From positions 1-53,431 of the forward strand of contig CAJUCW010000026.1 of the NCBI GenBank assembly GCA_910585275.1: a stretch of 53,431 nucleotides of DNA. The letters are read 5' to 3'. The notes under the pieces were generated by a model. The model ran no database searches and was not told the origin of the DNA. It saw only the letters and a list, made by a program, of their open reading frames with translations. The translations under genes and the position numbers were made by a program. This document shows positions 43,706 to 53,318 of the stretch, one piece after another. This DNA is from an uncultured Muribaculaceae bacterium. GTDB lineage: Bacteria; Bacteroidota; Bacteroidia; Bacteroidales; Muribaculaceae. Each line of letters starts with the position of its first letter. Within the stretch, counting starts at the first letter, position 1.

Positions 43706-43737
43706 AAATCGCCCTGCATTTCGGCGGGCGGTTTTTT
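43706..43737 (+). terminator. Leader hairpin with U-run ahead of the inositol-phosphate synthase gene
   Basis: CGCCC (43710-43714) and GGGCG (43726-43730), extended by flanking A/T pairs, followed by a run of T (43732-43737). It is terminator-like and lies between the promoter and the gene, about 20 nt into the leader. Downstream the leader holds two copies of ATTGATAACAAAC (about 43804-43836) just before the ATG. The 430-bp gap from 43408 has no other gene. Confidence 0.55.
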
Positions 43738-43838
43738 GCCTGAAAATGTTTCCACGGCCGAGAGACATCGGAAGCCGCGTTTGGTTTTAAGAGACAAGAT
43801 AATATTGATAACAAACTTTAGAATTGATAACAAACATT

Positions 43839-45167
<1,329 letters not shown>

Positions 45168-45207
45168 TTCTTCTCCCGGTTATACCGTTAAGGCTGAAAT
45201 GTAATAT

Positions 45208-45256
45208 AAGGCGGTTGCGGACGTTCTATAAACGTGCCGCGACCGCCTTTCTTTTT
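45208..45256 (+). terminator. Terminator after the inositol-phosphate synthase gene
   Basis: AAGGCGGT...ACGTT and AACGT...ACCGCCTT form a long imperfect stem around the loop CTATA, followed by TCTTTTTCC. It ends 17 bp before trmD, so trmD must be transcribed by readthrough or from a promoter I do not see. Confidence 0.75.
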
Positions 45257-45273
45257 CCGGCATATCTATAGTT

Positions 45274-45957
45274 ATGCGTATTGACATACTGACAGTCCTT
45301 CCCGAGATGTTTGAGTCGCCTTTGGGGTGCTCGATCCTTAAACGTGCCCAAGACAAAGGGCTTGCTGAAATCGTTGTCCATAATCTGCGCGACTACACCA
45401 CCGACCGCCATCGCAAGGTAGATGACTATCCTTTCGGGGGTGAGGCCGGCATGGTGATGAAGGTGCAGCCGGTTGAGGCTTGTATAAATGCCTTGAAACG
45501 TGAGCGAGACTACGACGAAGTGATTTTTACTTCGCCCGACGGCAAGACGTTCAATCAGAAAATGGCAAATTCGCTTTCCATGCTCGACAATGTTATTATC
45601 CTGTGCGGCCATTACAAGGGAATCGATTACCGCATCCGCGAGCATCTTGTAACGATGGAAGTTTCAGTAGGCGACTATGTGCTGACCGGAGGCGAACTTC
45701 CGGCCCTTGTCATGACCGATGCCATGGTGCGCTTGATTCCGGGGGCTATAGGCGACGAACAGTCGGCGCTTTCCGATTCTTTTCAAGATAACCTTCTCGC
45801 ACCTCCCATCTATACGCGCCCTGCCGACTATAACGGCTGGAAAGTGCCGGAAATATTACTTTCCGGACATGAGGCTAAAATCGACGAATGGAGGCATGAG
45901 CAGAGTCTCGAGCGCACCCGTCGCTTACGCCCCGACCTCCTTGAAGGTTTGGAATGA
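45274..45957 (+). CDS. trmD: tRNA (guanine-N1)-methyltransferase
   Basis: A 227-aa knotted SPOUT methyltransferase that makes m1G37 in tRNAs, including tRNA-Pro such as the one in this window. Motifs: MRIDILTVLPEMFESPLG, DDYPFGGEAGMVMKVQP, CGHYKGIDYRI, GDYVLTGGELPALVM and ILLSGHEAKIDEWR. Length is slightly short of the Escherichia coli protein but complete. It is followed by a two-way terminator and a convergent sigma-factor gene. Confidence 0.96.
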   Translation: MRIDILTVLPEMFESPLGCSILKRAQDKGLAEIVVHNLRDYTTDRHRKVDDYPFGGEAGMVMKVQPVEACINALKRERDYDEVIFTSPDGKTFNQKMANSLSMLDNVIILCGHYKGIDYRIREHLVTMEVSVGDYVLTGGELPALVMTDAMVRLIPGAIGDEQSALSDSFQDNLLAPPIYTRPADYNGWKVPEILLSGHEAKIDEWRHEQSLERTRRLRPDLLEGLE

Positions 45958-45993
45958 CGCGCTCTTAAGTGGGGATGCTGAATGGTGTGAAAA

Positions 45994-46028
45994 AAAATGC
46001 GTGGCCCATTGCTTGGCCCACGCATTTT
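45994..46028. terminator. Bidirectional terminator between trmD and the sigma factor gene
   Basis: AAAATGCGTGGCCCA and TGGCCCACGCATTTT pair over 15 bp with one mismatch and a short loop. The flanking A-run and T-run make it work in both directions for the convergent genes. Confidence 0.75.
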
Positions 46029-46082
46029 AGGTTATATACTGTTTTAGTTAAAAACGCAAGATTTTAACGATGGCGCTTGTCC

Positions 46083-46589
46083 TTATCTATAATCTTTAAG
46101 AAGGGCCTGCAGACGTTTTCTTGCAAAAAATATTCTGCTTTTAACAGTCCCTAACGGGAGCTGCATTTTTTCGGCTATCTCGCTATATTTATATCCGGCC
46201 ACATACATTGAGAACGGAATCCTGTATTCGTCGGAAAATTCTTTAATGGCTTGCGAAATCTCTTTTGCTGCAAAACTTCCTTCGGGTGTGGAAAATCCCG
46301 ATTCCTGCGAGAGGTTGAGATGATAAAGGTCTTCGGTGGTGTCAATTACTGTCGCGCTCCGGACTTGCCTGCGGTAGTTGTTGATAAAGATATTGCGCAT
46401 TATCGTAAACACCCACCCTTTAAAGTTGACGTTATCTACATATTTCGATTCGTTGTCAAGAACTTTTAGAGTTGTGTCTTGCACTAAATCTTGAGCGGTC
46501 TCGCGGCTTGTGGTTAACTGATAGGCAAAGTTTAAAAGGTTGCCCTGAAGCCCGAGAAGTCTCTGTTTGAATGATCCTGAATCTGCCAT
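46083..46589 (-). CDS. ECF-type RNA polymerase sigma factor
   Basis: A 168-aa sigma-70 family protein. Region 2 has AYQLTTSRETAQDLVQDTTL and FKGWVFTIMRNIFINNYRR (DNA melting and -10 binding); region 4 has YKYSEIAEKMQLPLGTVKSR and IFFARKRLQ (HTH for the -33/-35 element). No anti-sigma gene is adjacent. It is very similar to the sigma factor at 51986, sharing DTTEDLYHLNLSQ and the C-terminal LKDYR. It probably directs a stress regulon; trigger unknown. Confidence 0.9.
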   Translation of the reverse strand: MADSGSFKQRLLGLQGNLLNFAYQLTTSRETAQDLVQDTTLKVLDNESKYVDNVNFKGWVFTIMRNIFINNYRRQVRSATVIDTTEDLYHLNLSQESGFSTPEGSFAAKEISQAIKEFSDEYRIPFSMYVAGYKYSEIAEKMQLPLGTVKSRIFFARKRLQALLKDYR

Positions 46590-46936
46590 CGTTGTATAGT
46601 TTTTAGTGGTGGTCGGTAATCGGGAATGGGGATTCCGTTTTACCCGGTTTGTTAATTATGTTATTATAACAAGCATTAAATAAAAATGGATAGAAGTTTT
46701 ATGTTAAAATTAATTGTTAATTTGAAAGTTGTTTTAACAGTCGTTCGTGTGCCCGGTATATGCGTATAAAGTGAGGGTTCCGCTCTCTCTTTTTACACTC
46801 CCGGCCCGTGTCCTTTTTAACTTTTATTTGATTAAGATGTGCATTATCAGGCTTGGAATTTAGTTTTTCAAGGGTGTGGGTAGTTAATTTTTGAAAAAAT
46901 AGCCTCCACTTTTGCACTTTAATGATAGATTATAAC

Positions 46937-46944
46937 TAATTTTG
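46937..46944 (+). promoter_or_regulatory. -7 element of the DivIC/FtsB-like gene
   Basis: TAATTTTG with a TTTG 22 bp upstream (long spacer). It overlaps the TTG at 46942, so translation should start later, at GTG 46966. The 376-bp gap 46590-46965 has no convincing gene: an open frame at 46717-46917 lacks homology. Confidence 0.45.
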
Positions 46945-46965
46945 TGGTCATTGAAAAATATAATC

Positions 46966-47271
46966 GTGAGTAAGACTGTAAAGAAAGCGAATTTTTGGGT
47001 AAGGCGACGTTCCCACCTCCCGATTCTTGTAATCGGGTCGCTGATGGTTATGCTGCTTTTGTTCAATGACGACACTTCGATAACGTTGAACATGGAGTAT
47101 GACCGCCAGATTAACGAGCTTTCGGAGGAAATAGCCGAGTGTCGCGATTCCGCGGCTTACTACAGAAGGCAGAGGGAATCTATCATCCACGGCACCGGCG
47201 ACCTTGAGCGTCTGGCCCGCGAAAAATTCCACATGCAGAGACCAACGGAAGACGTATATCTGCTGAAATGA
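46966..47271 (+). CDS. DivIC/FtsB-like septum formation protein
   Basis: A 101-aa single-pass membrane protein. A basic N-terminus (KKANFWVRRRSHL) is followed by one helix (PILVIGSLMVMLLLF, about residues 21-36), then a coiled coil (MEYDRQINELSEEIAECRDS) and the conserved end GDLERLAREKFHMQRPTEDV. This is the FtsB/DivIC layout of the divisome. I place the start at GTG 46966 because a -7 element overlaps the longer TTG start. It leads a small operon with the 148-aa membrane protein and coaX. Confidence 0.8.
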   Translation: MSKTVKKANFWVRRRSHLPILVIGSLMVMLLLFNDDTSITLNMEYDRQINELSEEIAECRDSAAYYRRQRESIIHGTGDLERLAREKFHMQRPTEDVYLLK

Positions 47272-47321
47272 TGCCTGATATATCTCCGGTTCCGTAATTA
47301 ACGCAAATGTAGCATTATAAG

Positions 47322-47768
47322 ATGGCAGGAAAATCAAATACAAAGGGCTATCCCTTGGAAAAGCGCCGGAAGCTTGTGGAAGCTACCGCTACTTTCGGAC
47401 TTCTTCTGATATGTGCCGCGCTCGTCGCTCCGTTCGCCAATCCTTCGGATGTGGACATGCTGGGGATTTTTAAATGGATTTATAGCGCGGGTGCCTTGAT
47501 ATTCACTGTGGCCCGCGTGGTCAACGTGAACGACCCTGAAGACTCCTTGCGGTTGCGGCGTCTGCGCAGACTGGAATTCTGGGCAGGTGTCGCGTTTGTC
47601 ATGGCAGCAGCCTTTTGGTTCTATTCCGAGTCGCATCTCGGGCCTAATGCCGGGGTATTGGCTGTGATGAAAAACACCATTATGTTCACGTTGGCCGGAG
47701 CTTTGATTCAGATTATAAGCTCATGGCTGATTACTTCGCGTGCGAGAAAGGAGCAGAAGGGAAGGTGA
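47322..47768 (+). CDS. Four-helix membrane protein
   Basis: A 148-aa inner-membrane protein with four hydrophobic helices (about 21-38, 48-65, 85-101, 112-133), joined by basic loops (RLRRLRRLEFW). It ends RARKEQKGR. I recall similar proteins between DivIC-like and coaX genes in Bacteroidales but know no function. Its TGA overlaps the coaX start (TGATG), implying coupled translation. Confidence 0.65.
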   Translation: MAGKSNTKGYPLEKRRKLVEATATFGLLLICAALVAPFANPSDVDMLGIFKWIYSAGALIFTVARVVNVNDPEDSLRLRRLRRLEFWAGVAFVMAAAFWFYSESHLGPNAGVLAVMKNTIMFTLAGALIQIISSWLITSRARKEQKGR

Positions 47769-48559
47769 TGGTTGAGAAATCCTGCATGAGGGTCCTTACA
47801 ATAGACCAGGGAAATTCTTCTGTGAAAGCCGTGTTGTGGAATGACAACGCGCCTGAAAGAGGGGTGCGCATGTCTGATTCGTCGATAGAAGACCTGTTGC
47901 CCCTTCTGGAAATGGGGGAGATTGACGGGTGTGTATATTGCAGTGTCGGACATACGGATGCTAAATTTCTTGAAACTCTCAGAAGACTGGTTGACGGCAG
48001 ATTGTTGGTGCTTACCCCATCTACACCTCTTCCTATTGGCGTTAATTATGGAAGCCGCGCAACTCTTGGCAACGACCGGGTGGCGGCCGCTGCCGGGGCA
48101 GCTTGTCTATTCCCGGGAGAGGGTGCCCTCGTGGTGGATGCCGGCACGGCAGTCACTTTAGACGTGGTTTCTCCTGAAGGTTGTTTCTTGGGTGGCAACA
48201 TAGCCCCGGGAATGTCTTTGCGGTTTGGCTCTTTGCACGATGCCACCGACCGTCTCCCTCTTGTGGAGGCGCATGGGGAAGTTCCCGCATTTGGCTCTGA
48301 CACGGTCACTGCTATAAGGGCCGGAGTGATAGGAGGTATGGTGAGTGAAATTGCCGATGCATATACGCGGGCGTCGCTAACGTATGGATGCGGACGGCTC
48401 GTGATCACCGGAAATGATGTGGAAGGCATCATTCCTTTGTTGCAAGACAGGGGATTCTTTCCGGTATATAACCCTAATTTGGTGGGACTGGGTCTTTTAT
48501 CCGTGTTCCGCCATAGTCTTCAGACAGCCGATTCCGAAGAAATGGGAATCGGAATCTGA
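47768..48559 (+). CDS. coaX: Type III pantothenate kinase
   Basis: A 263-aa enzyme for the first step of coenzyme A synthesis. The N-terminus RVLTIDQGNSSVKAVLW is the ASKHA phosphate loop; YGSRATLGNDRVAAAAGA and VVDAGTAVTLDVV hold the pantothenate-binding and catalytic Asp residues; FLGGNIAPGMSLR and ITGNDVEGI follow. The start at 47768 is supported by purine-rich AAAGGAGCAGAAGGGAAGG upstream; M7 at 47786 is the alternative. Confidence 0.93.
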   Translation: MVEKSCMRVLTIDQGNSSVKAVLWNDNAPERGVRMSDSSIEDLLPLLEMGEIDGCVYCSVGHTDAKFLETLRRLVDGRLLVLTPSTPLPIGVNYGSRATLGNDRVAAAAGAACLFPGEGALVVDAGTAVTLDVVSPEGCFLGGNIAPGMSLRFGSLHDATDRLPLVEAHGEVPAFGSDTVTAIRAGVIGGMVSEIADAYTRASLTYGCGRLVITGNDVEGIIPLLQDRGFFPVYNPNLVGLGLLSVFRHSLQTADSEEMGIGI

Positions 48560-48631
48560 TTTTATAACGATTCAGAACTGACCGGCCATTGTTATGACCG
48601 ATTGCAATTATAACAGATAATAAGCAACATA

Positions 48632-49891
48632 ATGAAGAAGATAAAGATTTTGTTCTTCTTGGCGCTCTCGGCTGTTGCGGGAGCTTTTGCCCAGAACGTT
48701 ACAACGCCTTATTCTATGTATGGATATGGAATATTGGGCGATCGCGCCACTTCGATGCAGCGGCAAATGGGGTCCGTGGGCTATGCTATGAATTCGGGAC
48801 GCCAGATCAACGTCATGAATCCGGCTTCTTATGCCGCAATCGATTCCCTTACGTTCCTTTTTGATATAGGTGCAGACGTCTCGATGTTGTGGCAAAAGGA
48901 GGGAACTGTGAAAGAAAACTCTGTGGGCGGCGGCCTTGACTATATCACCATGCAGTTTCCGATATGCAAATTTATGGGAGGTTCCATCGGAATGTTGCCA
49001 TATTCTTCCGTAGGATATGCATTTGGTAAGGATATTGCCCACGGTGCCTTGCAGAATCAAGGTTCGGGTGGAATAAATCAGGCTTATCTCGGAATTGCCG
49101 GTAAGTATGCGGGATTTTCACTTGGAGTTAACGTGGCTTACAGCTTCGGCAATATCATCAATGACTATTATGCCAACCCGGCCACGAGCGGCCAGTCGCT
49201 CGTTGAGCATGTGATGCAGATTCGCGATTGGGATATAGTGATAGGGGCGCAATATACTGCACGCTTTTCGAAGACAGAGAAATTGTCGCTTGGTGCGACG
49301 TTCACTCCTAAAAAGTCGCTTCACGGCAACACTTGGGTCACAACTCAGGAAACGACACTTGAGAGCGTGGCCGACACGGTGGCAAGCATGAAAATCGGTG
49401 GGAATTACGAAACCCCGATGTCAATAGGAGCCGGCGTTTCCTATACCCATGAACGCACTTCGCGTTGGATGGTGGAGGCGGATATAACCTTCCAACAATG
49501 GTCGAAGGTGAAGTATTCCGAACTTAGGGAGTTGTCGAACCCCGACAATGTTGTTTTTCAGGGTATGAATTTCAACAACAGGACCAAATATGCCGTCGGA
49601 GGCGAGTTCGTCCCTAAGGTAAGGGGAAATTATTTCCAGAGAATGTCCTACCGTCTTGGTGCTTACTATAATAACGATTACCTTAATATCCAGGGCAACA
49701 AGCTGAAAGAATATGGCGTCACGGCCGGATTTGGTTTCAATACTCCGGAAGGCAAGACCATGATCAACCTCGGCTTTGAATGGAAGCATAGAAAGGCTAC
49801 GCCCGAAAGGCTTATAACAGAAAATTATTTCAATATCATGCTGGGAATCAATGTCAATGAGTTGTGGTTCTGGCAACGGAAGATTAAATAA
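48632..49891 (+). CDS. Outer-membrane beta-barrel protein
   Basis: A 419-aa protein with signal peptide KKIKILFFLALSAVAGAFA and cleavage before QN. The mature part has alternating amphipathic strands with Tyr/Gly, as in FadL- or PorV-like barrels (TTPYSMYGYGILGD near the N-terminus, a conserved hallmark of this Bacteroidota family). It ends WFWQRKIK, without a typical C-terminal Phe. Gene order coaX, barrel, lptC is conserved in Bacteroidales as I recall. Its cargo or role is unknown. Confidence 0.75.
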   Translation: MKKIKILFFLALSAVAGAFAQNVTTPYSMYGYGILGDRATSMQRQMGSVGYAMNSGRQINVMNPASYAAIDSLTFLFDIGADVSMLWQKEGTVKENSVGGGLDYITMQFPICKFMGGSIGMLPYSSVGYAFGKDIAHGALQNQGSGGINQAYLGIAGKYAGFSLGVNVAYSFGNIINDYYANPATSGQSLVEHVMQIRDWDIVIGAQYTARFSKTEKLSLGATFTPKKSLHGNTWVTTQETTLESVADTVASMKIGGNYETPMSIGAGVSYTHERTSRWMVEADITFQQWSKVKYSELRELSNPDNVVFQGMNFNNRTKYAVGGEFVPKVRGNYFQRMSYRLGAYYNNDYLNIQGNKLKEYGVTAGFGFNTPEGKTMINLGFEWKHRKATPERLITENYFNIMLGINVNELWFWQRKIK

Positions 49892-49926
49892 TAAGGTTTT
49901 GTTATCTTAGAAGGGTGGAATTGCTT

Positions 49927-50499
49927 ATGAGAAAGACGGGTCTCTCGTTTGTTGTTTCTTTGGCATTGGCGGTCACTGCTGGCAGTTGCACGCAGGAAAC
50001 CAAGATAGATACGAGCCGGTCGCTGAATCCAGAGAAGATGCCTTCGATGGTCACCCACAATGTTAATACATTGATTTCAGACTCTGGCGTTACACAATAT
50101 AAGATTGTGGCACCTGTATGGTATGTGTATGATGAAGTCGATACCCCTTATTGGTCTTTCCCCGAGGGGTTGTATCTTCAGAAGTTTGATCCGAAGTTCA
50201 ATGTCATCGCCACCGTTGCAGCTGACTCTGCGCGCTTTTTTAGAGTGCAGAAGCTGTGGCGGCTTGACGGCAATGTGGAAATGACCAAAGCCCCAAAAGA
50301 CCTTTTCTTGTCTCCTCGCGTTTTCTGGGACCAACGGCGGCAGCGCCTTTATTCCGACACGTTCATCCATATAGAGAATGCCACTCATGTGCTCGAAGGC
50401 ACCGGTTTTGAATCTAACGAGCGCCTGACGGAATATAGAATTTTGCATCCGACAGGCATTTTCCCTGTGAACCGCGACAATCTGAGGCCCGGGAATTGA
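49927..50499 (+). CDS. lptC: LPS export protein LptC, lipoprotein form
   Basis: A 190-aa periplasmic protein with lipobox TAGSC (Cys about 22) after a hydrophobic leader, so it is a lipoprotein rather than the bitopic proteobacterial form. The domain has VNTLISDSGVTQYKIVAPVW, PEGLYLQKFD and LWRLDGNVEMTK, typical of LptC beta-jellyroll edges. It would receive LPS from LptBFG and pass it to LptA. ATG 49927 follows a good purine stretch (AGAAGGGTGG); GTG 49915 is less likely. Confidence 0.85.
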   Translation: MRKTGLSFVVSLALAVTAGSCTQETKIDTSRSLNPEKMPSMVTHNVNTLISDSGVTQYKIVAPVWYVYDEVDTPYWSFPEGLYLQKFDPKFNVIATVAADSARFFRVQKLWRLDGNVEMTKAPKDLFLSPRVFWDQRRQRLYSDTFIHIENATHVLEGTGFESNERLTEYRILHPTGIFPVNRDNLRPGN

Positions 50500-50560
50500 A
50501 TCGGTCTTTCCGAATATATCATCATGTTTAATAACCCGAAAAAATTTTGAATTTTTATAA

Positions 50561-51829
50561 ATGAGTTTAGTTGCCGCCATATTTGTCACAGTGATTGTGC
50601 TGCTGTTATCAGGACTTTTTTCCGGTTCGGAAATAGCTTTCGTGCAATCGAGTAAGGTCAGGATGGAGATAGATGCCGCCAGAGGGGGCATAATCGACCG
50701 TATCATCCGGCGCTTCTCCCATCATGAAGATATGTTTATATCCACATTGCTTGTAGGCAACAATGTCGTACTTGTAATTTATGGTATAACATTCTCGATG
50801 ATTATTAATCCGTTTCTGCAAAGATGGCTGCATTCCGAGGCACTTGTGCTTATAATAAATACCATTTTATCCACGGGTGTGGTGCTTTTCGTGGGGGAAT
50901 TTATTCCGAAAACTACGTTCAGGATTAATCCCAACTTCATGATGCGTCTGGTGGCGTTGCCTTTATATTTGATTTATCTGGTGCTTTATCCGGTCACTAT
51001 TCTTGTTTCCTATATATCGAAAGGGTTGATGTGTCTGTTTGGTATTAAGAATGAATCTGAAGAATCCGAAGTATTGACAATCGATCAGCTTGATGACTAT
51101 CTCCAGAAGCAGATTGAGGATAGGTCTGCCGATGCTGTGGTTGAAAACGAGGTGAAAATTTTTCGTAATGCCATCGATTTTAAAGACACCCAAATTGGAG
51201 AGTGTATGATTCCTCGTAACGAAATTGTGGCTGTCGGGATTGATTCTGTGTCGAGGGAAGAACTGATTCGGAAATTCATAGCCACTGGTTTGTCGAAGAT
51301 TGTGGTCTTTCGGGAGGATATAGACGATGTGTTGGGATATATCCATGTTTCCGAACTTTTCAATATCGGGGCAGATTGGCGCAAACAGTTGAAACCCGTT
51401 ATTTTCACTCCCGAAACCATGCTTGCCAATAAGATGATGCGTAGGATGCTTGCCGAAAAGCGTTCGATGGTGATTGTCGTGGATGAATTCGGGGGCACCG
51501 CCGGCCTTGTTACCCTTGAAGACCTCGTGGAGGAGATATTCGGTGAAATTGAAGACGAGCATGACCGCAAGCGGCTGCTTGCCGTTGAGGTCGAGCCTGG
51601 GGTGTATGAATTTTCCGGACGAGCGGAAATCGAATCTATAAATGAGGAATTCGGACTCGACCTTAAAGAATCTGACACATATCATACACTTGGCGGATTC
51701 ATATTGGAGAATCTTGGTGCGCTCCCCGCTCAGGACGATTCTTTCGAGATTGGCAATCTTAGATTCACTATACTAAAGATGGCTACAACCCGGATTGAAT
51801 TGGTGCGTGTCACTGCCAAGGAGTCCTGA
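50561..51829 (+). CDS. CorC/HlyC-type CNNM family protein, GldE-like
   Basis: A 422-aa inner-membrane protein: a DUF21/CNNM transmembrane part at about 1-185 (LLLSGLFSGSEIAFVQSSKV, FVGEFIPKTTFRIN), two CBS domains at about 200-330 (MIPRNEIVAVGIDSVSREEL, VIVVDEFGGTAGLVTLEDLV) and a CorC_HlyC domain at the end (EFSGRAEIESINEEFGLDL). Family roles are magnesium/cobalt export or, for GldE in gliding Bacteroidota, support of the GldD lipoprotein. No gld genes are visible in the window. It follows lptC by 61 bp. Confidence 0.88.
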   Translation: MSLVAAIFVTVIVLLLSGLFSGSEIAFVQSSKVRMEIDAARGGIIDRIIRRFSHHEDMFISTLLVGNNVVLVIYGITFSMIINPFLQRWLHSEALVLIINTILSTGVVLFVGEFIPKTTFRINPNFMMRLVALPLYLIYLVLYPVTILVSYISKGLMCLFGIKNESEESEVLTIDQLDDYLQKQIEDRSADAVVENEVKIFRNAIDFKDTQIGECMIPRNEIVAVGIDSVSREELIRKFIATGLSKIVVFREDIDDVLGYIHVSELFNIGADWRKQLKPVIFTPETMLANKMMRRMLAEKRSMVIVVDEFGGTAGLVTLEDLVEEIFGEIEDEHDRKRLLAVEVEPGVYEFSGRAEIESINEEFGLDLKESDTYHTLGGFILENLGALPAQDDSFEIGNLRFTILKMATTRIELVRVTAKES

Positions 51830-51930
51830 CTAATATGGAATTTATGCCGGAAATACGATTTGTATTGACATTTTAAAATAATTTCTTAAAAAAGAATCAT
51901 ATTTCGTAACAATCGTATGAAAATATTTAT

Positions 51931-51938
51931 TACCTTTG
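51931..51938 (+). promoter_or_regulatory. -7 element of the second sigma factor gene
   Basis: TACCTTTG with a poor -33 region, giving a leader of about 40 nt before ATG 51986. A weak -33 might mean activation by another factor or by an ECF sigma. Confidence 0.5.
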
Positions 51939-51985
51939 TCACGAGATAATGAATACATTTAAAATCACCTAATTGTTCTATTCTA

Positions 51986-52492
51986 ATGAGCAACAAGCCC
52001 TCTTTTAAATCATCGGTACTTGGGATGCAGGCCAATCTTCTTTCTTTCGCCCTCAAGCTGACCTTAAATAAGGACGAGGCGCATGATTTGGTGCAGGATA
52101 CTACCTTAAAAGCTTTGAACAATGAAGAAAAATTCGTTGATAATGCTAATTTCAAGGGGTGGATGCTTACGATTATGCGCAACATCTTCATCAATAATTA
52201 CAGGAAGACTTCGCGTGAGAATACGATTGTTGACACTACGGAAGACCTCTACCATCTGAATCTCAGTCAGGATTCTGGCATGACCTCGCCAGAAGGAGTG
52301 TTTGCCATCAACGAGATTTCTACAATAATCGCAGGATTCCCTGCTGATTATCGTGAGCCGTTCTCGCTTCATGTGGCAGGCTATAAGTATGAGGAAATTT
52401 CAGAACGCCTTTCTATGCCTCTCGGTACGGTGAAGAGCCGTATTTTCTTCACCCGTAAACGACTGCGTGAAATTCTTAAGGATTATCGTTGA
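51986..52492 (+). CDS. ECF-type RNA polymerase sigma factor, paralogue
   Basis: A 168-aa sigma factor, the same length as the one at 46083 and close to it throughout: FALKLTLNKDEAHDLVQDTT, FKGWMLTIMRNIFINNYRK, DTTEDLYHLNLSQDSG, YKYEEISERLSMPLGTVKSR and IFFTRKRLREILKDYR. Region 2 and region 4 are complete. No anti-sigma gene is adjacent. A terminator follows at 52566. Confidence 0.9.
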   Translation: MSNKPSFKSSVLGMQANLLSFALKLTLNKDEAHDLVQDTTLKALNNEEKFVDNANFKGWMLTIMRNIFINNYRKTSRENTIVDTTEDLYHLNLSQDSGMTSPEGVFAINEISTIIAGFPADYREPFSLHVAGYKYEEISERLSMPLGTVKSRIFFTRKRLREILKDYR

Positions 52493-52565
52493 TTTGTGGA
52501 AAGCTGGAAATCCCGGTTTTTCGTGAATCGCGGATTCTTTTGGATGTGTCAGTATCTCGATTTAC

Positions 52566-52597
52566 AATCCGGTTCCCTTGGGGGACCGGATTTTTTT
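52566..52597 (+). terminator. Terminator after the second sigma factor gene
   Basis: AATCCGGTTCCC and GGGGACCGGATT pair (one G-T) around a short loop and are followed by seven T. The stem core AATCCGGT repeats the one used in the terminator at 43450. The remaining gap to 52774 shows no gene. Confidence 0.85.
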
Positions 52598-52773
52598 AGC
52601 CGCTTTATACGATAATATTTATGTATGTGGCCTTGCGCCATTGCCGACATCCGAAGTGTGGCGAATGCTCTTTGGGAGGTTGGGGGGTAAACTATCTGTA
52701 TGGAGAGAGCGTTCTATATATGATGAAGTTGGGTGAACCGCTTCGAATTATGGATTTTAAAACAATTTGAATT

Positions 52774-53214
52774 ATGAAAAAGTTATTCGCCATTTTGGCT
52801 GTTGTTTTGCTTGCCGTCGCTCCTTTGTCTGCAAGAGACAGAATCACTCGAGACGCCAAAGAACTTCCTGCCGCAGCGAGGTCTATTGTCAATAAATATT
52901 ATCCGAAGACAGGAATAAATCATATAAAGATTGATTCTAATCTCTTTGGCGGTGATGATTATGAAGTCGTGCTGAATAATGGTACAGAGATTGATTTTGA
53001 CAGCAAAGGTAATCTTAAAGAAATAGATTGTGGGGCTGCTTCTGTGCCGGACGGCCTGCTCCTTAAGCCCATTCGTGACTATGTCGCAAAGAATTTTCCA
53101 GGACAGAAGATTGTGAATCTTGAAGTGAACAGAAACAGTTATGACGTGGAGCTGTCTGATGGAATGGACCTTGAATTTGACCGTTCGGGTAATTTCAAGC
53201 GTATTGACGACTGA
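52774..53214 (+). CDS. PepSY-like (DUF2874) periplasmic protein
   Basis: A 146-aa exported protein with signal peptide KKLFAILAVVLLAVAPLSA. The mature part has two PepSY-like repeats: YYPKTGINHIKIDSNLFGGD with YEVVLNNGTEIDFDSKGNLK, and NFPGQKIVNLEVNRNSYDVE with LSDGMDLEFDRSGNFKRID. Each repeat has the helix-sheet form and the G-N-F/L-K-x-I-D end of the family. Such proteins often inhibit peptidases or bind other periplasmic partners; function here is unknown. It is the last gene of the window. Confidence 0.88.
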   Translation: MKKLFAILAVVLLAVAPLSARDRITRDAKELPAAARSIVNKYYPKTGINHIKIDSNLFGGDDYEVVLNNGTEIDFDSKGNLKEIDCGAASVPDGLLLKPIRDYVAKNFPGQKIVNLEVNRNSYDVELSDGMDLEFDRSGNFKRIDD

Positions 53215-53270
53215 CGTTGCACTGCCTGCCCGGGCTATCACGAAATAAGATACGAGAGGGCTGCTATTAC

Positions 53271-53318
53271 GATATATAATGGAGGGGAGCGTGGCCACGC
53301 TCCCCTCCATTATATATC
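53271..53318. repeat. 48-bp perfect palindrome
   Basis: Arms 53271-53294 and 53295-53318 are fully complementary with no loop (GATATATAATGGAGGGGAGC... centre GTGGCCAC). It is 56 bp after the PepSY-like gene. No T-run follows, so it is not a standard terminator, though a cruciform or RNA hairpin could still stop transcription. The last 110 bp of the window show no other feature. Confidence 0.85.

Noticed and set aside
46717..46917. Basic 66-aa frame on the minus strand
   Set aside because: No homology, no promoter, AT-rich intergenic region between divergent genes.
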